NCBI RefSeq assembly: GCF_025567285.1
Contig: NZ_JAOQJT010000002.1
Location: 1-64,000 of the forward strand
Origin: Coprococcus aceti
GTDB lineage: Bacteria > Bacillota > Clostridia > Lachnospirales > Lachnospiraceae
Direction: 5' to 3'
DNA: 64,000 nt
Below, piece by piece: positions 31,201-43,400 of the stretch. The notes below the pieces were generated by a model. It was not told the DNA's origin, made no database searches, and saw nothing but the letters and a program-made list of their open reading frames with translations. Position 1 is the stretch's first letter; every line of letters starts with the position of its first letter. The position numbers and the translations under genes were made by a program.

Positions 31201-33742
31201 TATTGCCGCATACAGCCGTGGTATTATATCCAGGGATTATATGTACAAGATGGCATTTGAGGGGAATTCCTTGGATAGGAGCCTCAAATGTGTATCTGAC
31301 GTGATGCGTTTTATAACGGAGCGCAACAGGAAGGTGCAGACCAGAGGCTATGAGTGGGGATATACGGAGCGTGAAAGGCTGAGGAGTGTGAGGCAGATAC
31401 TTCTTCACAGTCCGGAAGGAGAGTTCTCGGAGACGGACGAGAAAAGGCTGGATATAGCTAAGAAGCTGTACACTGATATGTCCGAGCTTGTGCTTTCTGC
31501 AGAGCTCACAAGGGGAGATACAGAGACAGAATTCTCTCCATATATATACGGGCTTACAAGAATATTCGGTGCGGAGTATTTTGTCAGGATACTGTCAGCC
31601 CTCGGCAAGGAGACCCTGGAGAGATCAACGTATTTCAATACCGGTTATTACTATAACCGTCAGAAGGTCAGCAAGAAGAATAGTATGTCGCATCTTCTTC
31701 AGGTGTGTGTGCCTGATGCAAATGACAGTGCGGAGACTTTGAAGGCCTATCTTACAGGTACGGATATAAGTGATGCCAGGCTTATAGAGGCGGCTATGTA
31801 TTCTCCAGAGTGGATAGATATAGTTGGAGAGTATCTTGGATGGGATGGATTTACTGCGGGATGCTATTACTTCATGGCGCACATGAACGAGTCATTTGAT
31901 GACAAGAGAAAGGCTATGATAGCGAGATTTACACCGCTTGAGGTGGATGAGCTGAACGACGGGGCATTTGACAGGACGTGGTTTACCGAAGTCTATGACA
32001 GATTGGGTGACAAGCGATTCCAGCTTATATACAAGGCGGCGAAATACATTTCGGATGGTGCAAAGCACACCAGAGCGAGAAAATATGCGGATGCGGCGCT
32101 TGGCAAATACGATGAGTCCAAGCTGATAGCCGAGATCGAGGCAAAGAGAAACAAAGACCTGCTCATGGCGGTGGGAATCCTGCCGATAGAGAATGAGGAG
32201 CAGATAAAGGACAGATACATGTTCCTTCAGAAGTTCAAAAAGGAGAGCAAGCAGTTCGGAGCACAGAGGAGAGCCAGCGAGGCGGCAGCAGTTTCTACAG
32301 CTATGCGCAATATGGCGATCAATGCCGGATATCAGGACGTGACGAGACTTACCCTACGTATGGAAAGCCTTGTAGTTCAGGGTATGACAGAATATTTTCG
32401 ACCGCATGAGGTCGGAGAAGTGACCGTATGGCTTGAGATGGAGGACGGCGGCAAATGCGCTGTCATCTGTGAGAAGAACGGCAAACAGTTAAAGTCCGTT
32501 CCGGCAAAGATCAAGAAGGATGAGTATGTATTGGCTCTGATGGATGCCAAGAAGCAGATGGCGGAGCAGTCAAGGCGTACAAAGGCGATGCTTGAGGATG
32601 CGATGGAGAGTCAGGAGGAATACACCTGGGCTGAGATCAGGGGCATGCTGGAGAATCCTGTTATACATGACATGGTGGCTGCGCTGGTGTTCAAGGTGGC
32701 GGAGCCGGATGGCGTGAAGACAGAGCTGGATAGTACGGCTGACAGTATTATGTCAGGGATAAATGAACTTGATGATAGCAAGAACGTAGTGCTGGGATTT
32801 GCGACTGAGGATGGATTCAATACATTTGTGGCAACGTCCATCGGTGATGCAGATATTGCGGATACGGTATCAAAATCAACGGAAAATAATAGCTCCAAAA
32901 AAACAGGCTTGAACCTTATGAATCTATCAGATGACACAAAGCTCACAGTAGCACATCCGTTCCACATGTATATGGCTGGCAAATGGCATGATATACAGAA
33001 ATATGTATTTGACAACAAGATCGTACAGCCGTTCAAGCAGGTGTTCAGAGAGCTCTATGTGAAAACCGAAGAGGAAATGAACATGGAACATTCCCTCAGA
33101 TACGCGGGCAATCAGATCCAGCCGAAGAAAACTCTGGGCTGTCTGAGGTCAAGACACTGGGTGGCAGACATAGAGGATGGACTTCAAAAGGTTTATTACA
33201 AGGAGAACATAGTAGCACAGATATACGCGCTTGCAGACTGGTTCTCACCTGCGGATATAGAGTCACCGACCCTCGAATGGGTGGTGTTCTCAGATAGAAA
33301 GACAGGAAAGAATATGAGGATCAAGGATATCCCAGACATCATATTCTCTGAGGTCATGAGGGATGTGGACATGGCTGTTTCCGTGGCACATGCCGGAGGC
33401 GTGGATCCAGAGACCTCACACTCAACTGTTGAGATGCGAAAGGCGATAGCAGAATTCACCATGCCGCTTTTCAGGCTGACAAATGTCACATTTACAAAGA
33501 ACCATGCGGTGATAGAGGGCAAGCGCGCCAATTATACAGTCCACCTTGGAAGCGGAGTGGTGCACCAGGAGGCAGGCCCTATGATAAATGTACTTCCTGT
33601 GCATTCGCAGAGGCGAGGCAGAATATTCCTGCCATTTGTGGATGACGATCCAAAGACATCGGAAGTACTCACGAAGATACTGTTCTTTGCAGAGGATAAT
33701 AAGATCAAGGATCCTTATATACTGGGACAGATCGAGGCGTAA
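28220..33742 (+). CDS. Giant DUF4132-family protein with HEAT-like repeats
   Basis: A 1840-residue cytoplasmic protein with no signal peptide or membrane segment. The N terminus is charged and helical. Residues about 505-635 look like HEAT/armadillo-type repeats (helical pairs such as IRETVLSILYKLDGDDMDDLI). The C-terminal third (about 1390-1840) resembles DUF4132 (MolR/YehI-like) proteins, with VPAKIKKDEYVLALMDAKKQ, LTVAHPFHMY, SRHWVADIEDGLQKVYY and the final VLPVHSQRRGRIFLPF and DPYILGQI. The biochemical role of DUF4132 is not known; some relatives occur near MoxR-type ATPases. No nuclease or ATPase motif is visible. A GGGG-type ribosome-binding site precedes the ATG. Confidence 0.75.
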   Translation: MAEDKKTRLELEEQKKIANEVREAFDAKSSKLRKSYSADAQKLLNEIEKYNGNVTESMIGKRLETFLENEKNIPSEFFKKELKHLPGWVPDHLMEDFYTSIDSIIKWQTSQYYYRRTMRTKRYGAFLDRYFSIMNEYHSMGIYGCDIVSLYKEKLPQDILCYYRDGNSNGYRIVSEYWIQAELDRGNAELEEVLMDIMFGESAQTRLTTNILRGIYMSSNTRLHEAVGKLLVAAKLQEGLRQAICENMDYGTAGAFMTLFHVIKENDLLRFSSVMRAVATWTGLVTDEESKLDRIQKKQLLLIDTYLNDENARREALSGEDAMQIYLALWSYGFFDVDEACHVMNKLALDGSRHQRLVFGTYIRAMSLGKVYTHSVAKEFIKRFPDEMDTMAVIMPSFMSDYQPYMNSLIYKDGRSYNNELKKMTFAEVDKYFDSRKECHEMYDILMGILERMPKKRLEFDPCVFPWNAEYLDRSAIIMRLAVCASALRDEDKITYIAEMVPEIDSARYSRDALLLLLVRQPANDRQRAILVDAVADKETYTRNKAAMIVKDMKLSPENYVQLENMLKYKKSDIRETVLSILYKLDGDDMDDLIGRLLADSKEEKRTAGLDLLLQLKNDENRQKLFADCVGHIDAMQRESANGRSSVTTKEQILIREIKNVGTDRAGADEGYGLYDVNADYEPVFDKSYLAECLELYKKYFPESGIANDNVCRTAKSEGAFAKLKSKIVPKKKDTTSDSEVINILRKFDAFVDEHKNDEYEMADGEIGLLGEAGGNIYVSCDKVACEELWVDFYEKNIQTPYMCMQLYVYLNGYNSDKQDFKKYCESFMADMFGNIYIEECPAFGYLAIVRAVIGFLYRRYVMDSDKMRLAVVAADYLLGRNDELIYTFGGNKGGSSISGDDSKVYHRSVLTNEQIMIITRWLAIDGDSDILDVKEDSDEARQNEENFRHLFPYNYALAKCHNFNIPSDVVNDRNSYYWVHTGSVMPVPGLLNYIAAYSRGIISRDYMYKMAFEGNSLDRSLKCVSDVMRFITERNRKVQTRGYEWGYTERERLRSVRQILLHSPEGEFSETDEKRLDIAKKLYTDMSELVLSAELTRGDTETEFSPYIYGLTRIFGAEYFVRILSALGKETLERSTYFNTGYYYNRQKVSKKNSMSHLLQVCVPDANDSAETLKAYLTGTDISDARLIEAAMYSPEWIDIVGEYLGWDGFTAGCYYFMAHMNESFDDKRKAMIARFTPLEVDELNDGAFDRTWFTEVYDRLGDKRFQLIYKAAKYISDGAKHTRARKYADAALGKYDESKLIAEIEAKRNKDLLMAVGILPIENEEQIKDRYMFLQKFKKESKQFGAQRRASEAAAVSTAMRNMAINAGYQDVTRLTLRMESLVVQGMTEYFRPHEVGEVTVWLEMEDGGKCAVICEKNGKQLKSVPAKIKKDEYVLALMDAKKQMAEQSRRTKAMLEDAMESQEEYTWAEIRGMLENPVIHDMVAALVFKVAEPDGVKTELDSTADSIMSGINELDDSKNVVLGFATEDGFNTFVATSIGDADIADTVSKSTENNSSKKTGLNLMNLSDDTKLTVAHPFHMYMAGKWHDIQKYVFDNKIVQPFKQVFRELYVKTEEEMNMEHSLRYAGNQIQPKKTLGCLRSRHWVADIEDGLQKVYYKENIVAQIYALADWFSPADIESPTLEWVVFSDRKTGKNMRIKDIPDIIFSEVMRDVDMAVSVAHAGGVDPETSHSTVEMRKAIAEFTMPLFRLTNVTFTKNHAVIEGKRANYTVHLGSGVVHQEAGPMINVLPVHSQRRGRIFLPFVDDDPKTSEVLTKILFFAEDNKIKDPYILGQIEA

Positions 33743-33820
33743 AGTCAGTACAATGATAAGATGATGGTTTGGAATGTATCTTGTCGGTTGTTTGCAAGGT
33801 ATGTATAGAGGTGGAATATA

Positions 33821-34066
33821 GTGACTGGAAAAAGTTTTATTTCTAAATTAAAGTTAAAACACAAGGGAAACGCAGAACTGTTTCCCTATGATGAGGCAAA
33901 GCATGATGCTGTCATCAGATGCTCCATATGCACCGGAGAACAGGTCGCCGGATTCAGGAGCAGAGAGGACGGTAGCTTTGTGGGTGTGATGGTGATACAG
34001 TCGGAGAAGGATCTGGAGAATTTTAAGAGACTTTACCGGGTGGATGACGTGAAGAAGATATATTGA
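33821..34066 (+). CDS. Conserved small hypothetical protein
   Basis: An 81-residue protein starting with GTG, preceded by GAGGTGG. It has a basic N terminus (KSFISKLKLKHKGN), one CxxC-like site (RCSICTGEQVAGF) and an acidic C-terminal half. Similar proteins of about 80 residues are common in Lachnospiraceae, sometimes with misleading annotations; function is unknown. It follows the DUF4132 gene by 78 nt on the same strand and may belong to that operon. Confidence 0.7.
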   Translation: MTGKSFISKLKLKHKGNAELFPYDEAKHDAVIRCSICTGEQVAGFRSREDGSFVGVMVIQSEKDLENFKRLYRVDDVKKIY

Positions 34067-34080
34067 CTGACATATTGTTA

Positions 34081-34109
34081 TTGTATAGCTGCCAGCCATA
34101 TGATAAAAT
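34081..34109 (+). promoter_or_regulatory. Likely promoter for the riboswitch transcript
   Basis: TTGTAT (34081-34086) and TAAAAT (34104-34109) are 17 nt apart and lie about 50 nt before the aptamer. A second reading, TTGTTA (34075) with TATGAT (34099), has an 18-nt spacer. Confidence 0.4.
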
Positions 34110-34157
34110 AAACATATCTGAGGGGAATTTGCGTGACTTATCACGTAAAATTGAATA

Positions 34158-34250
34158 CTCGGCAAAACAAGAGAAATTTTGTGACGCAAAGCTATAGGGC
34201 CTAAGAGATTTTGACATCAGGGGAGACGATCAGATGGCAGCCAGTTGCAT
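34158..34250 (+). promoter_or_regulatory. Cyclic di-GMP-I (GEMM) riboswitch aptamer
   Basis: The sequence shows the class I c-di-GMP aptamer landmarks in order. They are: GGCAAAAC (34161); an ACAAGA/TTTTGT stem capped by a GAAA tetraloop; the conserved GACGCAAAGC (34183-34192); the TAGGGCCTAAG segment of the tetraloop receptor; a variable hairpin; ATGGCAGCC (34234-34242); and the closing TTGC. The P1 ends GCAA and TTGC pair. It lies about 160 nt upstream of the giant surface protein gene and in front of a terminator-like hairpin. Confidence 0.88.
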
Positions 34251-34324
34251 CTACACATGACATATGTAAGATTATTACTATATGGGATAAATTATACGTA
34301 GGTATAAGTGTATAGATTTTTATG

Positions 34325-34353
34325 AAAAGCGTCACGATAAGTGGCGCTTTTCG
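34325..34353 (+). terminator. Terminator-like hairpin between riboswitch and giant gene
   Basis: AAAAGCGTCAC and GTGGCGCTTTT form an 11-bp stem with one G-T pair and a GATAA loop; the T run is part of the right arm. Its position after the aptamer and before the start codon fits an expression platform, though no clear antiterminator partner was found. Confidence 0.6.
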
Positions 34354-34409
34354 TGCGTTATGGATGTGAGAGAAAAGAGGATATTATTTGAATACGAGGG
34401 AGGGACAGT

Positions 34410-37400
34410 ATGAGGAAGAATAATAGAAAACGAATCATCAGCACTGTTATAGTAGGTGCAATGCTCTGTGCAGGAGCAGCATTTGGAACTGTAAAATATA
34501 TGAACCGCGATACAGGCAGCAGCGAAAGTGCCAGTACATCTGAGACAGCGGTAAGTGATAATTCAGGTGATATAGCGGATGCGGAGCAGACAGTCTATAT
34601 GACGGACTTCCAGAAGGAGAATGCCCGGAAGGAAAAGGAGATAGTTGCAGATAAGGTAGAGGACAAAAAGGATACACTTGACCTTGATCAGGGACTTTAT
34701 GCTCCTGATTCCATAGTCCTTTCAGATACGACAAAGGAAGAGGCTGAGAGAATTGCAGAAAAGCTTGGAGCCGATGTAAGACTCACTGATGATGGCAGCT
34801 TTGCCGTTCTGTATCTGCCAGAGGGTATGACTATAGATGATGTCTACAATAACGACGAGTACAGTCAGGAGATCACAGAGATGACACCTGATTATTACGT
34901 GAGCGTGAGTGAGCTCAATGAGGAGCTTGGCGGTGTCACGAACAATATTTCAGATAATTTACAGTTGAGTGATGAAACTTTGACAGCTGAAACCGCAGAA
35001 AATGAAGATGCGTCAGTTGGAGATTCCACACAAAGTATTTCTAAGGTTATCAGTGCAAGACCGGACTACACAGCAAACGATCCTGACTTTAGAAATCAGC
35101 AGTATCTTGATTATATAAATCTCAAGAATACATGGAACACCACCAAAGGAAGTGGCGTTACGGTAGCGGTTATCGATTCCGGTATCGACACGGATCATCC
35201 TGAGTTCACAGGAAGAATCAGTGAAAAATCATACAATGCATCAGAGGACAAGATAGTAAAAGACTACGATATGTCGGTAATAGAGGATGAACAGGGACAC
35301 GGTACAAAGGTAGCGGGTGTTCTTGCTGCGTCCATGGATAATAATGAGGGAATAGCAGGAGTTGCACCTGAGGTGGAACTGCTGGTCATAAAATGTAATG
35401 TGGGTGAAAATGGCGAATTTGCAAGGGGATCTGATATTGTATTTGGACTTGCATATGCCATAGAGTCTGACGTAGATGTAATCAATATGTCGCTTAGTTC
35501 TGAGGAAGATATATACAGCAAGTATACTCAGCTTGCCGTTGACAGTGACATCATATGTGTTGCATCAGCGGGAAACGATGGCAGCAACATGCCAGTATAT
35601 CCGGCATCTCTGGACAGTGTTATTGCAGTGGGGGCATATGATACAGAAAGCGGAACTATAACAGATTATTCTAACTATGGTGAGAATGTAGACATACTGG
35701 CACCAGGCACAACCTATACAACAGACATAGGCGGATATACTATGGCTACGGGTACATCCATGTCTGCACCGATTGCAGCAGGAGCTGTTGCACTTTACAA
35801 GTCAGCATGTGGTAAGACGGAATTCAATGATATGAGACAGCTTTTTGAGGCGTCATCAGTAGATCTGGGAATAGCAGGTGAGGATTACTATAACGGATTC
35901 GGTGAAGTAGATGTATACGCACTTGTGTGTGAAGAAAAAGGTAAGATCACATACAATATGCTGACTGACGAGGTGAAGAATCAGACGCAGATATTCGTCA
36001 AGGGGCATACAGTTCAGACAATGCCTGAGCCGGAAAGAGAATATCTCGTATTTGACGGCTGGTATTTTGATCCAAACTGTGAGGATGTGTGTGAATTATA
36101 TACCAATGTATTCAGTCAGGATGTAACCTTGTATGCAAGCTGGGTAAATGAGGACGAAGGAACAGCATTCACCTATGTGAAAAACTCCGATGGTACTATA
36201 AGAATTACATCATATACAGGAAAGAGAAGGTATGTGACAGTGCCATCTGAGATAGAAGGGGAAGCGGTTACAGAGATAGGTGAGAATGCATTTGAGAATA
36301 ATAGAAGGGCAAGGTCTATCACTCTTCCAGATACATTAAAGAATATAAGAACAAGGGCATTTTATAACTGTACATATATCAGGAGCGTAGATATACCGGA
36401 TTCTGTATCAGAGATTGGAGACGAGGCATTTTCGGGTTGTGTAAGACTTGGTGCTGTAGACGTATCTGACAGCAGTGGTCTGATGACAGTTGGTGCAAAG
36501 GCATTCTCTTTTGCAGGAATATCTGAATTTAATATACCATCAAGTCTTATATCTCTAGGGGACAGAGTATTCTATGGAAGTACAGGTCTCAGAAAGATCA
36601 AGGTTGCAGACGGTAATCCATCTTACTTAGTGAAGAATTCGGCTCTCTACAGTGCAGATGGAACAACACTGCTGTACTATCCGGCAGGACTTGCAGGAAC
36701 ATACACCGTGGATGCATCGACTAAGACTATTGGAACTGCGGCTTTTGCATATTCTAGAAGTGGCGAGGTTGTGCTTAATGAGGGACTTGCGAATGTTGGA
36801 GAGGAAGGCTTTGCATATAGCAGGGTAGACAGAGTGAATTTCCCTGAGAGCCTGACATCACTTGGCGAAAGTGCATATTCAAACTGTAGCAGACTTAGTG
36901 AAATAGTATTCCCAGAGAACGGAAAATTAAAAGCCATACCAGGTGATGGTTTCAGTAGTACATATGCATTAAGAGAAATAACTATGCCGAAGTATATAAC
37001 CGGGCTTAATGGCTTTGCTTTTTATTACTCAGGACTGACAAAGATTGAGTTTGCGGACGATAGTCTGCTTTCTGATATAGGTGCATATGCATTTGCAGGT
37101 TCGAATATCAAAGATATATCAATTCCAGATTCTGTTAAGAGCATAGGTGGATACGCATTTTATGGTATTGGCAATCTTGCCAGTGTGAAGTTTGGAGAAA
37201 AGAGCAAATGCACGAATATAGATGCGTGGGCATTCGCCTATACATATAGTTTAAGGAAGTTTCTGATTCCTGACGGTGTAACAACAATAGGTGATACAGC
37301 TCTGTACAACAGTGGTATAACGAAAATCGGTATAGGTGCAAAGCTTACTAATATAGGTAGTGGCGTATTTGCAAGCTGTCACAATCTGTCAGATATCACA

Positions 37401-40400
37401 GTGGATGAGAAGAATGAGAAGTATTCGTCGTATGAGGGGATACTGTACAACAAGGATAAGTCTGTTCTCATGCTTTATCCGGCTGCAAGAACTGGCTCTT
37501 ACACGATGGCAGACACAACTGTGAAGATTGACCGGTATGCTTTCTCTGGAGCGCTAGGGCTTACAGAGGTAATAATGAATGAAGGTCTTACTGATATAGG
37601 TGAAAATGCATTCGAATATTGCGAAAAGCTCCAGACACCGGTACTTCCTTCTACGCTTACAGAGATAGATGGCTATGCGTTTATGTCTTGCAGCGGAATG
37701 TCTGAAAAGCTTACGATACCTAAGAATGTTAAGAGTATAAGCTGGTACGCATTTGGCTGGGATTATGCACTTACAGATATAGAGTTTGAACCGGAAAGTG
37801 CACTTGACAGAATAGGATATGGAACATTTGCTTATTGTGGTATAGAGGATTTCACTATTCCGGGAAATGTGTCTACGATAGCACAGGATGCATTTACAGG
37901 ATGTGACAAGCTACTTACAGTTACCTTCGAAGCTGACAGCAGACTTGAGAATCTTCCGGCATGGTGTTTCTCCGGTGCAGATAACCTTAGAAGGATAACC
38001 TTTGAGGAAGAAAGTGCGTTACAGACTATAGAGGCGAGAGCATGTGAGGGACTTCTGCATCTGGAAGGTGTGGACTTTAGTGGCTGTAAAAAGCTTGCTA
38101 CAATAGATAACTATGCTTTTAAGTCATGTATATCACTTGGCAATCTTTCAATTCCGGAGACAGTGAATGACATAGGAAGATATGCATTCTATGGATGCTC
38201 ACAGATGGACAAGATGATCTTGCCGGAAACACTGAATCATATAGGAAGATATGCATTTTCAAAGACGAAATCCATAAAGATTTACTTTATGGCAGCGGTT
38301 CTTCCATCAGATCTTGAGGATAAATGGGATGATGGTATAGGTGCATATTATGTTGGACTAAATAAGATACATGAGAATGATGAATGGGTATATGCTGTCA
38401 CGAATGATGGAACAGCATCAGTTATAAAATATAAGGGAAATGCTGAAAATATCGTGCTTGACAATATAGACGGCTATGCGGTTTCCTCTATAGGAAGTGA
38501 GACATTCAAGGACAATACTTCGCTTACAGAAATTACATTGCCAGATACACTTACGGGTATATATAAGTCTGCATTTGCCGGAACAACGGCACTTGGGTCT
38601 GTGACAATACCAGATGGCGTGGCTGTTATTGACAGCGGTGCATTTGATGGCAGTGGAATCACAGAGATTACATTTGGAGAAAACAGTAAGCTTAAGACTA
38701 TTGGAAGTAACGCTTTCGCCAATACATCAAGACTTGAGAAGGTAAGTATACCATCAGGAGTAACGGAGATAAGGGAGAAGACCTTCTATAATTCTGGCGT
38801 CAAGACAGTAGCGGTTTCTGATTCTGTAAATTATATAGGAAGATTGGCATTTGCCGGATCAAAGATAGGAGCTATAGACATTCCGTTAAATGTAACAGAG
38901 ATAGGCTATAGTGCATTCAAAGATGCAGAAAGCCTTGCGAAGATTACATTTGCTGATAATGGCAAGTCTATGCTTGTGCGGGATGAGGCTTTCTATAATA
39001 CAGCAATAGATCAGATAGACATTCCGGCAAATATAAACTATGTAGGCAGCCTCTGCTTTGCAAAATGTAAGAATCTTACAGCGATAACTGTTGCAGAGAA
39101 AAATCAGAATTATGCATCTGTGGATGGTGTATTCTACAATAAAGCCTGTACAAAGCTTATATCATGTCCTGCAGGCAAGACAGGCAGCTACACAGTATCT
39201 GACGCTGTGATTTCATTTGCATCCGGTGCATTTGAAGGCTCTCAGTTGTCGGAGATAATCATTCCGAATGAGAGCAAGCTGATGACGATAGGTCTCAGGA
39301 CCTTCTATAAGTGTGATAATCTGACACATATCACGATACCTGACAATGTGCAGAGCATTGAATATTATGCCTTTGCATACTGCGAGAATCTTGAGCAGGT
39401 GGATGTGAATGCCAGCAGTCAGCTTGGCGGTATATACAGTGGAGCATTCTATAACTGTGCAAAGCTGACCGGAATTACTATTCCTGACAGTGTAAAGGAA
39501 ATATCAGATTATGCATTCTATGGCTGTAGTGCGCTTACGAATATAATCCTGTCGGAAAACAGCAAGCTGCAGGGTGTGTATGACCATGCGTTTGAGTATG
39601 CTGGAATAGAGAACTTCGATATGCCAGCAGAGATGACGGTGCTTGGCGCTTATGCATTCCGAGGCGCAAAGCTTAAGACCTTTACCTTCAATGAAAAGTT
39701 GGAGGAGATAGGGGAGTATGCACTGGCTGAGTCTGGGCTGACGGAAACAACAGAATTGGTTGTGCCAAGTAGTGTTGAGTATATCGGACGAAGTGCATTA
39801 AAGGATATTTTGAGTTTAGAAAAATTGTCTATACCATTTTTGGGAATGGCTGAAATAAATACAAATTCAGAAAACACTATAAAATATCTATTTTCTGATA
39901 TTAGTAAGTTAGATGGGTTGAAAAAGATATCAGTACTAGGCGGAACTAGATTGGATTATGATGCATTTAGTTATTTAAAATGTGAAGAAATATATTTATC
40001 AGAATCTATAGTTGATTTAGGATATAATTCTTTTTACAGATGTGAAGAATTGAGGATAGTGAATATTCCAGAAGGAGTAAAACGCATCAGAATGTCAACA
40101 TTCGAATCATGTATAAAACTTCAGGATATTAATATTCCGGTAAATTGTTGCAGTATAGAGGATACTGCGTTTAAAGACTGTTTGTCATTGAAAAAAATAT
40201 ATATAAATAAAAATGTGTCATATATCGCAAATGGTTCTTTTAGTGGTTGTAATGGCTTAGAAAGTGTAAGTGTAGATGCTGATAATAAGTTTTTTAGAGT
40301 AATAGATAGTATTTTATATGATTACAATTTATCAAGAATTATGATTGTTCCTAAAAATATAAGTGGCAAAGTTGAAATACCAGAAGGAATAAAAAATATA

Positions 40401-43400
40401 GATAATGGAGCATTTTATAATTGTAAGTATATTGAGAAGGTTATTTTTTCAGATACTGTAGAAAGTATAGGAGATGATGCGTTTAGAGATTGCATTTTAT
40501 TGAACGAAGTATCTTTTTCAAATAAATTACAGACAATAGGAATAATGGCATTTCAAAATACAAATATAGAAAATATAGAGTTGCCAGATACGGTAAGTAG
40601 TTTAGGTGTTTATGCTTTTGCAGATTGCCGAAATTTGAGTAGAGTCAAACTGTCAGATAACATGAAAGTGCTTACTGAGAGTCTGTTCGCATATGATGAA
40701 AAATTGAGTATTGTAGAGTTTGGGCAAAATATAGAGGTAATCGGTCATGCTGCATTTTTTCATTGTATAGGATTGGTAAATTGCAATCTGCCAGAATCTG
40801 TAAAAGAGATAAAAGAAAGTGCATTTGACTCATGTACTAATTTGCAGAATATATATATAGGAAAAAATGTTAATACGATTGGAAAAGGAGCTTTTGCTGT
40901 TTGTGATAGCCTGAAAAAAGTTATTGTTGATGAAAATAATAAGTTTTTTATTACCAAAGATGGAATACTTTATGATAAAGATGTTACAAGAATACTTTTT
41001 ATACCTAACAATATATCTGGTAAAATCGAAATCATTTCGGGAATTAAAAAAATAGATGACTATGTATTTAAGGGTCATAAAAAAATAACAGAGATATTGT
41101 TACCAGATAGCGTTGAATCAATAGGGACAGGGGCTTTTATATCCTGTACAAGTTTGGTAAACATCAATGTTGGCTATAATATAAAAAGTATTGGTTCAAA
41201 TATATTGTACGATACACCATATTACAATAATAAGTCAAACTATATAGATGGAGTTTTATATTTGGGACAATATGCGATAAGTTGTGACAGCGAGGAAGTA
41301 AATAAGTCAAGGTGTCTCAGGATCAAAGATGGAACAAAAGTTATTGCAGAATATGCAATTGCATCGCAGAGAATAAAGTATGTTTATTTACCGGATTCAC
41401 TACGATTTATTGGAGATTCCGCATTTGCATTTTGTGATTCCTTAAAGAATGTAAGGTGGGGAAATTGTATTGAATTTATAGATGACGGTGCATTTTCCTT
41501 TGATACTAATCTTGAAAATGTTCATTTAACAAATAAGAATTTGGAACTTGGCGTAAACTGTTTTTATGAATGCCAGATAAAGTATGCAAGAATAGATAGT
41601 TTAAAAAATGTAAATATGGGAATGGGGTCAACTACAGATTATTTAGATGTATTTATTGGTCAAATTGATTCAAGGATAATGAGTTATAATCCCAAAAGCT
41701 TGGTATTGATGAATGAGACGTATGATATAAACTCGTATTATGAAAATGTTAATACTCAAATATATACAAAAGTCGATAAAGAAGTAGAGGATGATAAAAA
41801 AAATAATCTTAGAGGCAGCTCGATATATTATTCAGATGAATGGAATCTTGTAACATTTTTTGTGGATGGCATGGTTGTTAAAATATCACCACTAAAGAAT
41901 ACAGAATTGGTTCAATCACCATCACAAAATGAGATTTCAGATATTCTCCCAGAAGGTGCAACCTTCCTCGGCTGGGATATCAATGGTGATGGTAAAGCAG
42001 ACGAACTTCCGGCAACTCTTACAAGTGACATTGAGGCTCATGCAGTATATAGTGCTCCAATTACATCGATTGAGATGAAAGCAGAGCTTTCGCTTGAGGT
42101 TGACGAGGCTCAGAAACTTGATGTTACGATAAATCCATTTGGATATAACCAGAGCGATAAGCTCACTTGGGAGAGCGCAGATAAGAGTATAGCAACAGTT
42201 GTAGATGGAAAAGTCACCGGAGTTTCAGAAGGACAGACAACGATCAAAGCTGTTCTTGATGCAAATAAGCAGGTTTACGCTGAATGCACTGTTACGGTAA
42301 CTCCAAAGACGTATGGTATTAAGCTTTCTGAAACGGAGACAACTATAAATGTTGGAGATACATACTCTATTACTCCTGATGTTATAGTGCCGGATGGCGA
42401 CACGGAAAAAACAGTATTTGTAAGTGATGATACGGATGTAGCAACGGTTGACGAGAAGGGCGTGATAACAGGTGTTGCTCCGGGAAATGCAGCTATTACA
42501 GTAAGCCATGGAATGTACAGCGCAGAATTTGCAGTTACAGTAAAGCAGCCTATGACGTCTGTGGTTATAAATCAGACAGAGAAAGAACTGAATGTTGGTG
42601 ATACATTTACATTAGCTGCTGCATTTGAACCTGTGAATACTACAGATGATAAATCAGTGTTCTGGTACAGCAAAGATACATCAGTTGCAAAGGTTGATTC
42701 AGATGGATTGGTTACAGCTATTGCACCGGGAACTGTGGATGTATGCGGAGCTGTAGGTAACTTTAGAATCAGTTGTAGTGTGACTGTGAAAGCGCCTATT
42801 GAGAAGATAGTGCTCAATACAACAAAGGGAACACTCAGACTTGACAAGACAAAACAGCTTGATGTGATCTATATACCATCAAATACGACAGATGAAAGGA
42901 ATGTCGCTTGGAGTTCGGCAGATCCGGAGATTGCATCGGTTGATGAGAACGGACTTGTAACAGGTCTTAAGACAGGTAAAACTACCATTACAGGAACGGT
43001 TGGAACGCATACAGCTACATACACAGTAAGTGTAATAGGTATAAGGGATGCCAAGACAGGAATTACAGTAACCAATTCTGATGATACAGAGATGTCTGAC
43101 GATACATCACTTGTTGTGGAGAAAATGGCAAGCGAGAATGTAGCAGAGACGTATGGTGATTCGATAAAGAATATTTCTGTTGATGAGAATGGACGTATAT
43201 ATAGTCTTTCTGTATATGACATAACATTAAAAAATGGTGAAGATGTTGTACAGCCGGAAAAGACAGTCGATGTAGATATACCGATGGCAGAAGATTCACA
43301 TTCAAGTGGAGTAGGTATATACAGGCTTGAAACTGATGGTTCAATGACAGATATGAAACCGATAAGTGCTGATGGAAAGTATAGTTTCCAGACGGAGCAT

